Part shown: piece after piece, positions 22,486-34,240 of the stretch | Position numbering within the stretch: the stretch's first letter is position 1 | Layout of the letters: the number at the start of each line of letters is the position of its first letter | NCBI GenBank assembly: GCA_963930645.1 | Contig: OZ005648.1 | Span: 110,336,592 to 110,400,591 of the forward strand | DNA: 64,000 nucleotides | Direction: 5' to 3' | DNA from: Salticus scenicus | Lineage: Eukaryota > Arthropoda > Arachnida > Araneae > Salticidae | Translations under genes and position numbers: made by a program | Notes under the pieces: generated by a model | What the model saw: only the letters and a program-made list of their open reading frames with translations | What the model was told of the DNA's origin: nothing | Database searches by the model: none

Positions 22486-22516
22486 ATGATTTATCAATCA
22501 ATGATTGATAAATCAT
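22486..22516. other. 31-bp perfect odd palindrome
   Basis: ATGATTTATCAATCA, then one central base (A), then TGATTGATAAATCAT. The arms are exactly complementary around position 22501. It is not part of a recognised element. Confidence 0.85.
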
Positions 22517-22518
22517 GA

Positions 22519-22565
22519 ATTTTTAAAAGCCTAAAGTTTTGTTTTTATATTAATCAAAATGTTAT
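22519..22565 (+). repeat. Direct repeat, left copy
   Basis: TTTTAAAAGCCTAAAGTTTT and the next ~25 bases recur almost identically at 23946-23993. The two copies flank the fold-back element 22670-23840, outside its inverted arms. This may be a leftover of an older repeat or a duplication that accompanied the insertion. Confidence 0.7.
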
Positions 22566-22669
22566 AATAATTTTTCTCCATAAACACTAGTATGTTTACT
22601 TTTTAAAACATACTTATTCATAATATCTTATTAAAAACAACTATATTTTTAAAGTATCACATAACTAAC

Positions 22670-23840
22670 AAAGGAGGGTCACCAACTGTTCTAAAAGTAT
22701 TTAAACATATTATATATTATCTGAAAGATCTTACACTGAGTTGACAACGAAAATATCCATCTTATCGGCAAATGCATCCTCTAGTGCGAGTTATTCTCAA
22801 TTAAAGTTTTTAAATTACAGATTTTTTAACAATGTACTTCATATAGTTTCTATCATTATAATCAGCTTTGTAAAAGATTCTCATTCTAAAAACCTTTGTA
22901 TTTATTATTAGTAAAGGTCGCCCGTATATTGTTGTGGTTAGCGTCCCTAACTCCCTCACAGTAGGGCCCGGGTTCGAATCCTGAACAAAGCATGCATTTG
23001 TTATCCTTGTAAGTCATGGTGCCGACCATTGGGTACTCCTTCACAAATGGTTATCAGTTCAGCGACTGCACAGTCAATGCTCATTTGCAAGTACCGCGCC
23101 ATTGAAAAATAAAATAAATAAATATACATGTTATTATATATATATTATTACATGTAAAGTATTTTACTGTTTAATAATTACTTTGTATCAACAATAAATT
23201 TATACATGCTAAACTGTACGAAAAGTATAAAAAAAAAAAAAAAAAAAAAAAAAAATTAAAGTAAAAAATAATCTATTGTAATTTTTATAGTAACGAAGAA
23301 AACTATTACTTTATATATTCATTTTCATTAAAATAATATATTGTAGGTAATAATATAATTATTAATTTTTTAAAAGTAGAAATCATTTTTCCGCTTATTT
23401 CCCCCCTCCATTAGTGCATTAAATTTCTTTTATTGTTCCCCCATGCACTGTCAGTATCCAAAATACCGATTATGTCGATGTACAGGAAAATCTTTCTGTT
23501 TGTAAATATTTTACACATGGCTACATATATAAAGTATTGGATTTATAAATTTAATGCTGTCACAAAATAATTATAAAACACATAATAAAATACTTTACAA
23601 ACAATATAAATAGTCATAATTAGCATGAGAATCTGTTAAAAAATTGATTCTCATGATAGAAATTCTTCAACGTACATTCCTGAAGAGCCTGCAATTTACA
23701 AACTTTAACTGAGAATAACTCCCGCTGGGTGGCGCATTTGCCAATAAGATGGATATTTTTATTATCAGCTCAGTTAGAGTTTTAAGACGATATATAACAT
23801 GTATAAATACCTTTTGAACTGTTGGTGACTCTCCCTTGTA
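22670..23840. mobile_element. Fold-back element (1.17 kb) with SINE inserted
   Basis: Inverted arms of about 200 bp (22670-22870 and 23635-23840) begin AAAGGAGGGTCACCAACTG and the inverted ACAAGGGAGAGTCACCAACA. Conserved inner blocks include ATATCCATCTTAT and GAGTTATTCTCA. The middle contains a SINE (22917-23122), a ~27-A run (23229-23255) and AT-rich DNA. No reading frame. Class unassigned. Confidence 0.7.
22917..23122 (+). mobile_element. tRNA-derived SINE
   Basis: Clear pol III promoter: A box TGGTTAGCGTCC (22935-22946) and B box GGGTTCGAATCC (22970-22981), 23 bp apart as in tRNA genes. The tRNA-unrelated body (to about 23104) has CATGGTGCCGACCATTGG and CAGTGCTCATTTGCAAG-like blocks. The tail is A-rich (AAAATAAAATAAATAAAT). 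It is too long and lacks acceptor-stem pairing for a functional tRNA. It lies inside the fold-back element 22670-23840. Confidence 0.85.
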
Positions 23841-23945
23841 AATTTAACATATACTATATTAAGCATAGTTATAAACGAATTTCATAGTAATATATAAAAA
23901 TATCACAGTATATTTTTGAATGAACATAGAAATAATTCATAATAA

Positions 23946-23993
23946 AATTTTAAAAGCCTAAAGTTTTGTTTTTTATATTAATCAAAATGTTTT
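23946..23993 (+). repeat. Direct repeat, right copy
   Basis: Matches 22519-22565 with one extra T and few differences; see that entry. The sequence to 24250 has no further feature. Confidence 0.7.
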
Positions 23994-24254
23994 TCAAAGA
24001 ACATCAATCTCTTTTCAAAAAATCTTTATAAACTATATTTTGTTAAACTAAGATTTTATATGACAATGAAATTATAGGTTTTTGACAGTTGTAAAACTGT
24101 CACGTTTCAGAAACTTGCGGACCCTGGCAGTATTATATAAACATTACGCATAGAGTAAAGATAAAACTGTATTTAAGAGGACACATTTCCTTCTGTTAGC
24201 GGAATTTCGCTAAATACACTAATGTTTAAAAATTTAGCAGGAGACTTAAAAAAG

Positions 24255-24256
<2 letters not shown>

Positions 24257-24285
<29 letters not shown>
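24257..24285. repeat. Poly(T) run, 29 bases
   Basis: One of the longest homopolymers in this part; another T run (~26) lies near 24797-24822 and a ~26-A run near 25490. Confidence 0.9.
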
Positions 24286-24291
<6 letters not shown>

Positions 24292-24359
24292 TAAATTGCT
24301 TATTAGATTAAATGCTCATAAACTTTATATATAAAAAAAAATCGTGACGACTTTTCGCA

Positions 24360-24571
24360 TTTTTCAGTGAAGATTTAGTTAAAACAATATTGAGGAGGCT
24401 AACAATCAATTGAGTAAAAGAAAAAAAAATATTTGTGGCCTTTCTGTATTTGTATCATTAAAATAGTGCAACGACCTGTAATTATATCAAATATTAATAT
24501 AGACCTTATACAATTTTCTTAAGCAGTTGTACAAAAATAGCAAGCTAAACTTTTGAGCAGGAGTGTAGAAT
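24360..24571. mobile_element. Partial TIR element (AAACTTTTGAGCAGGAGTGTA end)
   Basis: The right end AAACTTTTGAGCAGGAGTGT (24549-24569) recurs at 29063-29083. An internal block (about 24363-24425, TTCAGTGAAGAT ... GAGGAGGCTAACAAT) is the reverse complement of 28895-28960. Read inverted, the end resembles Tc1-like TIRs (TACACTCCTGCTCAAAAG). The left end is not identified. Confidence 0.45.
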
Positions 24572-24995
24572 AAATTAAAAAACAAAAATCAAGTGAAGAT
24601 TTAAATTCTAAAAGTCACAAAATAAAGATGTTTGCACAACGTGCTTTGTTAACAATATTCTATATTTTAACCATACATTATTTTTAATAAGAGACTGCCT
24701 AAATATTTACTTTTTAAACTTTGAACCTCCCAATAAAAACACCTTATTTTCATGCTTTCATTTTTCGATTTATCCTGTTTCCTGTATCCCAAGCATTTTT
24801 TTTTTTTTTTTTTTTTTTTTTTATTTGTCTTAAAAATCACAATAGAGGTGAGATAGAATGTGTTTGGGAACTGCATGAATATTATTAAGATATAGGATTT
24901 CAGAAGTTAAACGAAAGCAATGTTATGAATATCAGTGAAATGATACTAACATGAACTTTTTTCAAGATTAAAGTTATATAAACTGCTATTTTAAT

Positions 24996-25275
24996 CCTAG
25001 AACACTAGTGTAACGTAGAATTTACGTATACGTAAATTTTATGTGCGGTTTTCCTTTATTGGTATACACTTTTATAGTTTTCAAATATATTTTTAAATAC
25101 AAATAATTATTCAGTTAATGAAAAGTTAGTAATATTGGGTAAAACAGCAAATAATTAAACATATTTAAAAACATAATTCCTGTAATATAAGCAAATAAAA
25201 CGAATTTTACATGAGCACGTAAATTTTGCGTATCTCTGGTGATAGAGGCAGATATGAACACGCTAGTGTTCTAGG
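24996..25275. mobile_element. Small TIR element (280 bp)
   Basis: The ends are CCTAGAACACTAGTGT and the inverted CCTAGAACACTAGCGTG, with inner GTAGAATTTACGTATACGTA and an inverted TACGCAAAATTTACG. The interior is AT-rich without a frame. The CCYTAGAA-like start recalls piggyBac-type ends, but only one flank has TTAA nearby, so the class is uncertain. Confidence 0.6.
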
Positions 25276-26894
25276 GTTCAGAGATGTAAACTTCTAATAA
25301 CAAAAAAGCAGGAGATTTTTTAACAGAAATCAGGAGACTTTTTCCAACAAGAAAGTTTATAAGAAAAATGAATAAAATAATGCAAATTTAATTTTAAGTA
25401 ACGCTTTATAAGTTTATGAGGTATTTACAAAGCATCAGTATTAAAATTAAATGAATAATATATGTTTCTTGCAGTAAAACAAACTATCAAAAAAAAAAAA
25501 AAAAAAAAAAAAAAACCTCAGACATACAGTTGTTTAAAGTTTAAGTCAAAATAGACAGATTTGATTATTCTGCTCCTAATATAAAACAATAAGGATCTTA
25601 ATTATCTTTGTAAAAGAAAAGGTAATAAAGATATGAAAATATCAGCTATATTCTAATGAAATTTGAATTCTTTAAGTTTTCAATAATTATGGTATTTAAA
25701 AAAAAAAAAAAAATCTTTTAATAATAAGACATTTTTCATTATGCAAAAATGAAAGTAAAAAAATTATTCTTAGCAAAAATTAGTGTCAAAGTATTGTATA
25801 GTAATTCACATTCAAACTGAACTTGATAAATTGCAAGGCAAGGTGAATTTCAAATTTCTTTCAAATTCTTTTACCCAATCCCACAAATTTTAAGCCTAAA
25901 TTATGCTAGGAGGGATAGACAAAAAAATACATCAAAAAAGCAGGAGAAATGAGTGAAAAATTAGGAGCATGGAAAAACAAGCAAAAAGCAGGAGACTTGG
26001 CATGCCTGAGGGTTAATGAAAGTTAGCATTAACCTGATGAAATGATAGAAGGGGGTTTGACAGTTTTCATACGAATCCTTATTGCTGTCGTATCTACATA
26101 ATTTGTTTGATAACATGACAGCTGAATTCAAAACAAAAAATAAATGTATTTTGAGAAACTGGATTCTCGTTTTGTTTATAGGCAAGCAAGAAAGTGAATA
26201 TTTCAGTTGATCATCTTTTTATAATTTCGTTATTGGTTAATAATTAATATTTCAGAGGCATTTAAATTAAAATATGCAAGCGTTCTATTGGGACTTTTAC
26301 AAAGCCCACTAGAAACAAAAGTACTGAAATATATAAATTTTTCTTCAAATTATGTCTAATAAACCAAATTTTCAGTTTAATATTGAATGCTGGCTAGTTT
26401 TTGTTAATTCATATTCTTATTAATCTTTCAAAATACATGAAAAATTGTTTCTCATGATTTTTAGAAGCTAAACAGAAATATTTAATAAAATCATACAGTT
26501 AGTACTAAAATTTGTAAAACTAAACTGACTGAGTTTTGACTTGTATCAGGCACTTTAAGACAAAGTGAACTTTAACTCTGTGCATATGAAAAATGCTATT
26601 TAGGAAGAAAACTGGTTCTTTTGTTAGAATTTGCACGAATTAGAATTAAAATTATAAAATACATTTGTTCCGTCCTCCTCTTCCCATTAATTATTATTCT
26701 TTCTTCATAAGACTGCGTGACAACAATATATAAAAAATAAAAATAAAATAAAATAAATTGTACAGATCTTCTACCGACTCCTCGATTTTTGCAGGTTTAG
26801 AAGATTAAACATATCTCTTTTAACGCATTATCTCACCTATTGAACGAAAATATTGTGCCCTTTTTTTGAATGATTTTCAAAGTTTTTCTTTTTT

Positions 26895-26927
<33 letters not shown>

Positions 26928-27960
26928 GTTATTTATCTATTTTTAATCATTTAGAAAAATGGTGTTAGTTTAACGTTCGAAGAACTAGATACTGAAAAAT
27001 GATCAAACAGCCCACCATACCAAAAAGATACAAGTGATTCGGTTAAATAAAACGGCCAATCTGCTTGATTATGAAAAGGAAAAAAGAAAAATGAAATGAG
27101 AAACAAATTACTAATCGAAAGCAATAAACACCTGCTGTAGCACAAAGCACTACATCTTTTAAAATAAAAATAAATAGAAATCTTTTCCATTTTACCCTCA
27201 AATAATCTCGGTAAATAAGGCAGCTTTCATATATATTTTCTTCCTTTTTCATAGTTTAAAAGTACAAAACTTGAATATTATAAAATTACGAAACTTTTAT
27301 GCTTTTAAGAATTTCTCAGCGACCAGAAACTTAAGTTCATTATGATTACCTATAAAATTAAAGAACCCATTTTCTTAAGTAAAGTTTCTACTTCCTTTAC
27401 CTCCATGCTTCTTTCATACCGACGAAGTAAGCGTTTCAGACATCGATGTAGCTTCAAATTAGTTTTCTCCGATGCAATAATAGGCGAAAGGCGAAACAAC
27501 ATTTACGGGGAAAGTAGAGTAACAAAAAAGAAAAATCATGCTTTTTCGACGAGATAGTAAAATTGTTTCTAACTGTTTGCCCGTCATATCGTGTTTAACT
27601 TTTAATTATTTTACCTTCGTGATACACCTAAAAATACATTTTTATTTATTTATTTATTTATTAAGAAAGAAAGAAAAAAAAAAAAAAAACTCTGAAAAAA
27701 TATTTTTATAGCTTTACTTTTAAAGAAAAATTATACAAAAACATTGGTATATTGTCTAAAAAAAAAAAAAAAAGATAACAAAAATATTTTTATTTTTAAT
27801 TACGAAAAAGGAAATCTCACAAAAGTAATTTTATAGCTTTATTTTAAAGAGAAAGCATTAAAAAATTGCTTTTTCGTATAGCGTGTAAAATTTGCAAACA
27901 CACTAAAAAATATTGCATAATGTATTAAAAAATAGCCCTTTAACGCTAAAAAATCTACAT
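25276..27960. other. AT-rich sequence, no gene recognised
   Basis: It holds A runs (about 25490-25515, 25699-25713, 26899-26925), a (TTTA)n at about 27639-27661 and AT-rich filler. A patch at 27320-27560 is less AT-rich. Read on the minus strand it has a donor-like GGAG/GTAAAG near 27404, so an untranslated exon of the kinase gene is conceivable but unsupported. Confidence 0.4.
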
Positions 27961-28109
27961 TGATTAATTTTTAATTATATCCTATAATGTAACTTTGTGA
28001 TGCCCTGTAAACCAATCAGCTACGCTAATCATTATCTCATCCCACAGAAAAAATAATTTTGTGTATCTTAATAATATTATGTAAATTTCGCTATTTTGTG
28101 TGCATTGTA

Positions 28110-28430
28110 AAGATATTGATTTGCTAGATTTGAGATATTTTTCAAGAGTAGAAATTTCTTTAAGGGTTTTTCCACATGCCACGTAATTAATTTGAAGATC
28201 GAATTATTTGAACCACGCTCCAAATGTACTTTTTTGTGAAAAATCCCTTATAAGCTTGTAACTCTAGCATATTTTTGTTTATTTATTGTGAGATGATAAG
28301 GGGTTTTTCACAAAAAAGAACTTTTGCTAAGTGGTTAAAATAATTGAATATTTAAATTAATTACGCGGCATGTGAAAAAGTCCTTAAAGAATTTCAACTC
28401 ATGGAAAATATCTAAAATCTACATTGTTCT
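28110..28430. repeat. Inverted repeat (~320 bp), fold-back
   Basis: Left-arm blocks TTGAGATATTTTTCAAGAG, CCACATGCCACGTAATTAAT and AAATGTACTTTTTTGTG are mirrored on the right as TGAAAAAGTCC, ATTAATTACGCGGCATGTG and CACAAAAAAGAAC. The axis is near 28270. No clear terminal motif or target duplication, so this is probably an eroded MITE. Confidence 0.65.
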
Positions 28431-28693
28431 TTTTCGAATAATTTGCTTAATTTTTACTCTATTCAAATGTACTTTTGACAAAAGTTGTCCAATATATCTA
28501 GCTTTCAACCTATGCAATAAATTTTTTTTTTAATCTTTCGCACATGCGCACTGAAAACATTTTTCCTAAAAATGTTCATATTTCATGAGATAGTTGAGAT
28601 AGTTGAATTCCGATTGCAGTATATTGTATTTTAAAAGTGTTTTTCAAACTTATCTGAAAGTGGGAATAATTTTCGATAAAAACTCTGTATATT

Positions 28694-28725
<32 letters not shown>

Positions 28726-28866
28726 TTATTATTATTATTATTATTGAGTTTTAAAATAAATCTCCGTTATTTCATAAGCTATAATCACACAAATTCATCC
28801 ACAAATTAAACTGGGTATAAACTGTATTAATATATTCTAAAGTTACAGTTCATTTCCTTCACCCAG

Positions 28867-29083
28867 CGATACAGGGTGATCACAAACACTATTGATTTTG
28901 CTCAATTTGTTACCGGCCTCCTAATTGTTGTCTTAAACCAATCTTCACTGAAAAACATGAGGAAGACCCAGTTCCTTAAATACCCAACGTTTGAAAACAT
29001 TTCACCGAGAGATAAGTTTTTAAAGTGAAAAAAAAAACTGATCGTTTGCTAATCTTGATAAACTTTTGAGCAGGAGTGTATAT
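28867..29083. mobile_element. TIR-type element fragment
   Basis: The left end TACAGGGTGATCACAAAC and right end ACTTTTGAGCAGGAGTGTA are shared in part with other elements. Internal block TTGCTCAATTTGTTACCGG ... TCTTCACTGAAAAA is an inverted match of 24363-24425. No frame. The 28698-28723 A run and a (TTA)n at 28725-28745 lie just before. Confidence 0.45.
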
Positions 29084-29307
29084 ATTACAATATTATTGAA
29101 TTATTTATTATAATCATTATAATTATTTATTTTTAGGTTTTCCTTTAAATTAACTGGATGTTTGAAATTAACTGGTTGTTCCTTACCTAAAATGTATTAT
29201 ATCATTTCTTTTAAATTATCTTTCCAACTTATTTTATATGTTTCAAAACATACTATTGAAAAATATTCGTGTTCTATATTAGAATTTCAACTATATGGAT
29301 ATGCATA

Positions 29308-29494
29308 AATAAAATACACATAAATTGAGACAGTTTATACAGTAAGTGAAAATGCAGGTAAAAAAAGATATAATACGTATAAATATACATAAAGGGTAAA
29401 ACATGCATATGAAATACATTTTAATATTTTAAACTGTGTTTTCACTTATTGTATAAGTTGTTTCAATTTATATTGTATTTTATTTGTGCATAAA
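29308..29494. repeat. Inverted repeat (~190 bp), MITE-like
   Basis: ATGCATAAATAAAATACACA ... TTTATACAGTAAGTGAAAA is mirrored by TTTTCACTTATTGTATAAGT ... TGTATTTTATTTGTGCATAA. Arms of about 55 bp, loop about 75 bp. The next stretch to 30560 has no identified gene. Confidence 0.65.
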
Positions 29495-30344
29495 TTAACG
29501 AGACGTCAAGATTTATAAATATTTTTATTTGAATAAGATTTAAAATTACTTACCTTCAATCTGTGTTTATTTATTTATGCATTTAATAAATTGCTAATTA
29601 AGCTAATATATTATATTTTAGATGATATTAATAATCAACTTTATACATTGCATTAAAAGCGTTGCAAAAAGGGAAAACTATTATTTAGCATAAATTATTT
29701 TTAGAAAACTAGACGACAAGTTATACAACGTTTATCAGATCATTTTCTAAAAAAAATGTTGTTAGAAAAAGCATAAATAATTAAGGATTTATAAACCCAA
29801 AGTTAATCCAATTTTCATTAACATCGCATTGGCACTAAATTGTATTTTACTCTGATCAAGTTAGCACATACTGAGTGTATTTTTCATATAAAGTATGATA
29901 GTACTTAAAATATTCCAATTTTCATTTTGATTAGCATGATAAATAATAATTAAGTATATATATACATAATTTTGTTTTTCAGATTTTAACATAAACTTTG
30001 AAAAATATCTATATCTATACGCATAAACAGAGAAAAGGTAAATCATAACAACTAAGTACTTAGTTCCTAAAAGAAACATTGATTTCTATAATATTTACTT
30101 TTATTCTCCACTATAAAATAATTTAATTAAATTTTATTAATCTAATGCTACGTAAATAACGAAAAAAGAACATGATTATTTTACAGAGTATTTTTTGTTG
30201 ATTATTTTAAGTACAGCTTCATAAACCACTGACGTAGGCAACTCTGTTCTTCTCTTGTTAGTTTAATATCCTAGTTATTTTACGCAAGCATCATTATTTC
30301 GTTATTCACAGTAATTCTATCTCTTTAAATTTTCTTTCTCGATC

Positions 30345-30560
30345 CTAGTTTCTGCAGAAAATCCCGCTTGATGGCAGGACGATCGTATTAAATCGATTAT
30401 GCAACCTTGAACTGCTTTCAGCGGTTATGGGACGGGAACAAAAGCACGTGCACTTATTATTATTATTATTTTTCTGAATGATTTCACTACCCTCAGTGGC
30501 ACAATATCTGTCCCAAAAGCGACCACATTCAGGTTCAATATTAAGTGTCGGGTATCTCAT
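30345..30560. other. Less AT-rich unique segment, unidentified
   Basis: Balanced composition with CpGs (GGACGATCGTATTAAATCG, CAGCGGTTATGGGACGGG, GCACGTGCAC). A minus-strand open frame of 89 codons spans it and runs into the neighbouring fold-back element. I do not recognise the peptide (PTLNIEPECGRFWDRYCATE is one part) and no convincing splice pair is seen. Confidence 0.25.
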
Positions 30561-30563
30561 ATA

Positions 30564-30783
30564 TACAGTCGGCAGCAAAAGTATTCGAGCACTAGCCAAT
30601 AATTCCGATGTCAAAAAAGTACACTTAATACTGTGTTGTTAAATAAATCCTTGTCGAATCATGTTCTTAGACTGACTAAGAACATGACTCGACAAGGATT
30701 TATTTAACAAAGCAGTATTAAGTATACTTTTTTTAGAGAGGGATTATTGCTAGTGCTCGGATACTTTTGTTACATATATATAT
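30564..30783. mobile_element. Fold-back MITE with Tc1-like end
   Basis: TACAGTCGGCAGCAAAAGTA then TTCGAGCACTAGC on the left, GCTAGTGCTCGGATACTTTT on the right. A hairpin centre (CCTTGTCGAATCATGTTCTT against AAGAACATGACTCGACAAGG) sits around 30659-30699. The left end is a typical Tc1/mariner-like TIR beside TA; the last bases of the right end have decayed into (TA)n. Confidence 0.8.
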
Positions 30784-31316
30784 TAATTAGCTCGCAAAAT
30801 AATCTTAGTCAATACATTATATTTTAAAATGAAAATTGCAAAAAATGGCTCTTTAGAGCAAACGTTCTACCCAAAATAATTTCAACTGTATCTATTTTCA
30901 CTTTACACTACAGATAATACTGACAATTAAAAATATTGTAATCATTATGATCATTTTGCTTTTTGCAAGCAAAATATTTTTTTACTATTTTTTAACGAAA
31001 CTTTAATCTTTTGTACAATAACTGATTGCGCATGAAATAATCTAAAAATTTGATACTCCAGATATAATTTTTATGTAAATTTTAAAAACAATAATCTTGA
31101 ATTTAAGATTTTATAAAATACCTAATAAATAAAATAAAATTAATATTAAAACAAATTTGGCTTTTGTTTTATTTAGACACTAGATGTTTCATTGTTTCTC
31201 TCCCCCCCTCCCTTTTTTTTAAAATTAATTTATACAAATGAATTACGCGAAAGTTACCCTGAGCTAAAAAAGTCACTATAAAATTCTAAAAAAGTCACTA
31301 TAAAGTATAAAAAAAT

Positions 31317-31409
31317 CTATAAAAACATTCTCTTATATATATAGTAAAACATTTCAATGTAACTAATTGAAATGTTTTACTATATATATATAAGAGAATG
31401 TTTCTATAG
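31317..31409. other. 93-bp near-perfect hairpin
   Basis: The left arm, CTATAAAAACATTCTCTTAT through AAAACATTTCAAT, pairs with the right arm ending GAGAATGTTTCTATAG. There is one mismatch, a 2-bp difference in the inner (TA)n and a 7-nt loop (GTAACTA). Just before it AAAAAAGTCACTATAAA occurs twice (31267-31304). Either a tiny MITE or a structured RNA; no conservation can be judged here. Confidence 0.7.
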
Positions 31410-31410
31410 G

Positions 31411-33290
31411 TTTTTTTATAAAAACTTTTTTTTGCAGTTATATTGTGAAATATTTGAATTGGTTGTATTAAAATTGATACATTGTTGAGTATACATACTA
31501 TAATTAAAATTTCTGTAATCATCCAGTGGTGTCAAATTTGGTTCAATATTAATGAGCTCCAATGAATTAGTTTATATTTTTTAATAGTGTGTATAACTAG
31601 TGTGGCTCGTGTGCAGGGACACCCAAAAGAATTTTCTACCCTCACGGTCTATATTCGGTATTTCTCATATGACTGCACTCCATTAAACTTAAATAAACAA
31701 ACATTAATAGAATGTTAAAAAGCAAGGTTTCTTTGGAAAACAGTAGGCATAGAATAGGTAATTAGTTTACAGGTCTACAAAAAATATCTCCGATATTTTC
31801 ATAAATCATTTTGCATGAAATTTGGTACAAGTGTTTATGAGTTACAAGGAAATATATGTATATACACATATATACAGACAGATATAAAAAGACGAATACA
31901 TCGGAGGGTTTAAGGGGGCGGCAGCTCACCTCATCTGATTATGCAGTGAGTTAATCATATATATAATTATTTTAAATACTATATAATAAGTAAAAATGAT
32001 CTGCTGAATAATGAATGATATAAATAAGCACGTTGAGACTGCAGATTCACTAGTAAATTGTGAGTCACTAAAAAATTGGTTTTATTAAGTATCATGTTAT
32101 AAAATAAGTTATTCCTATTAGCATGTTACATATAGATACTTATATTTGGTTCTTTTAAGATCATGCTAAAACTACAAGCATTATTATTCAAATATAGCAA
32201 GTACTGAAAGGTAGGTCGCAAAATATAATAAAATCATAATTATTTTGACTAGAATCGATTTCAGTAACAAAATCAATGAGTTATACATAAATATCCGAAA
32301 AAAGAACGACCAGTGAGGCGACATGATGGATTATGGTAATTGGATTCTCATGACGAAAAATACTTGGGAAAGCCAAAAGGAGAAAAAATCATCTTCTGTA
32401 TTTAATTATTAGGGTTGTGGCGCTATGTTTTTGGTTTCTACTTCGTCTATTTTAACAAAATCCCTAACACTTAAGCATAGAATGTCAGCACTCGATAAAA
32501 ACACGGGGAAAGCCAATTAGCCTCCAGAGATTCTGGATGAAAGATCAAACTCATCCTAGAAGAGGATTTAATGATTTTTAAATTGAACTCTTCAGCATAT
32601 ATTAGTAATATTCCTTGACGTATTTATCCCAGAAGCGAGAAATTTTTCTTGCCCTACGTCAATGTGCTCTGATGATATTAATTAAATAATATACATTAGT
32701 TATACCTGTAATTAGATAATATACTTTACAATAATAATAATAATGATAATAATAATAAACATTTTTACTTGACCCTTGTTTATAATGATTATCTTCTTTT
32801 TTACAAAGGTACATCAAAAGGTTGTAATAAATATTTATTAATATTTTTGGCAGTAAGTGTTTGTAATGTAAATAAAACATTCCAACTGGTTTAATAATTG
32901 TCTGATGTATAAATCGATATATGTATATAAGATGGAATGCAGTCAAAGTAAAATTTGTTTTCTTTTGTAATTCAAATATTTGAAATTAATGGTGGACACC
33001 TACCAAATCTAAATTTGAGTTAATTATATTTTCTACTTTTAGCTCCTTCATTTTATTTACCATTTTTAAAATCAAATATTATTATTTACAATTCTTAAAT
33101 AGTGCCTATTTGTTTTTCCACATAACATTACTGTACAATTCAAAAATAGCATAAGCGAGCATTTCAGGACAAATCTGTGTGTTTGCGTTCTTGTCTATTC
33201 AACAAAAATATCTTCATGTTGTTGAATCCGTTTTTTCCCCTATTTTTATAAAACCCAATCATTTATATCTAATATAAAGGACTGTGTAAA
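31411..33290. other. AT-rich sequence with eroded repeat pieces
   Basis: ACAGGTCTACAAAAAATAT at 31770 matches the end of the fold-back at 36836, and 31590-31640 (CTAGTGTGGCTCGTGTG, CAGGGACACCC) resembles family E pieces. The rest, including an (AAT)n near 32733-32758, has no identifiable feature. Confidence 0.4.
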
Positions 33291-33294
33291 ATAA

Positions 33295-33690
33295 CGTCCC
33301 TCCGCCTTGGAGGGGGCCTGTTCAGAAAATTCATGAAATTGTTTTTTAGGTATTGGTATTTGCTATATTTTAAAAGAAAAATCTTTTGGGTCTCTCCCTC
33401 TCTCTGTCTTTTTTTTCCTTAGACATATGAAGGATTATGAAATCACGTTTTGATTGCTCTCCAGTTTAAGGGCCGATTTTCTAAAATTCCAGAATTTGAA
33501 TTTTAGGTATTTGTCTTAGTTATATTTTAAAGCAAAAATCTTACGGATACCTGTTTTTTTTTTTTTTTTTTTTTTTTTTTTATTGTTCTTTTCTTTCACA
33601 TATGAAGGCTGTTTTCTTTTTTTTTTTTATTATTATTGTTCTTTCCTTTCACATACGAAGGTTTTTGTGAAATCACTCAAATTTTGTGCG
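33295..33690 (+). repeat. Two-unit diverged tandem repeat
   Basis: Unit 1 (about 33295-33460) and unit 2 (about 33465-33685) share in order a GGCCTGTTC/GGCCGATTT block, TTTTAGGTATTGG/TTTTAGGTATTTG, TATATTTTAAA then AAAAATCTT, a T-rich part, CATATGAAGG and TGAAATCAC. Unit 2 carries a ~27-T run (33555-33582) and a partial internal copy of the CATAYGAAGG block. A C-rich run (33693-33720) follows. Confidence 0.6.
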
Positions 33691-34099
33691 CCACCCCCCC
33701 ACTCCCCCCCCCACCCCCCAGTGGGAATGAATTTTGTAAATTCGCTTCTTTGTGAATATCTATGTCACAGAAGGAACTTATTTTTTTAGGTGCAGCACTT
33801 TGGTCTGGGCGAATCAGTTAGTCTGTGGCGGATGATTTTATACGTATAGATTGGTAAAAACGCAATAATGAGTTATGAAATCTTTACACAATATCCATTC
33901 ATTCGGCTATAAAAAAGGAGGGAAAATAAAATAAAAAGTTCTCAAGATTTTTATCTCTAGAGCGAAGTACTTTTAGCTTATATTGCTGAATTGTTAGTTT
34001 ATTTTCGGTTTGGTTTAATATCATAAACAATTTACTTGCCGATTATACAAGACCGCCGATTGGGTCAACAATCAGCTATGTTTAGCATTTCACTTACCC

Positions 34100-34240
34100 A
34101 TTCGGTGAATGAATGGTTAGCGCTTTGGCTCTCAGTTACTAGGTGCTTGGTTCGGATCACGGACAAAGATGTTCGTAGTGGTTGCCTTAATATGTACAAA
34201 GTGATATGTCATAAATGAAAATTGAAGAAATAAAATCTGA
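34100..34240 (+). mobile_element. tRNA-derived SINE
   Basis: A box TGGTTAGCGCTTTGG (34114-34128) and B box GGTTCGGATC (34149-34158) in tRNA-like spacing, followed by an unrelated 3' part and A-rich tail (GAAGAAATAAAATC). It resembles the family at 22917-23122 in its head region. Confidence 0.75.

Noticed and set aside
22935..22981. Possible tRNA gene
   Set aside because: A and B boxes are present, but the acceptor stem does not pair and a long tRNA-unrelated body with A-rich tail follows; it is a SINE.
24996..25275. Firm piggyBac assignment
   Set aside because: The ends resemble CCCTAGAA types but only one flank shows TTAA, so the class is left open.
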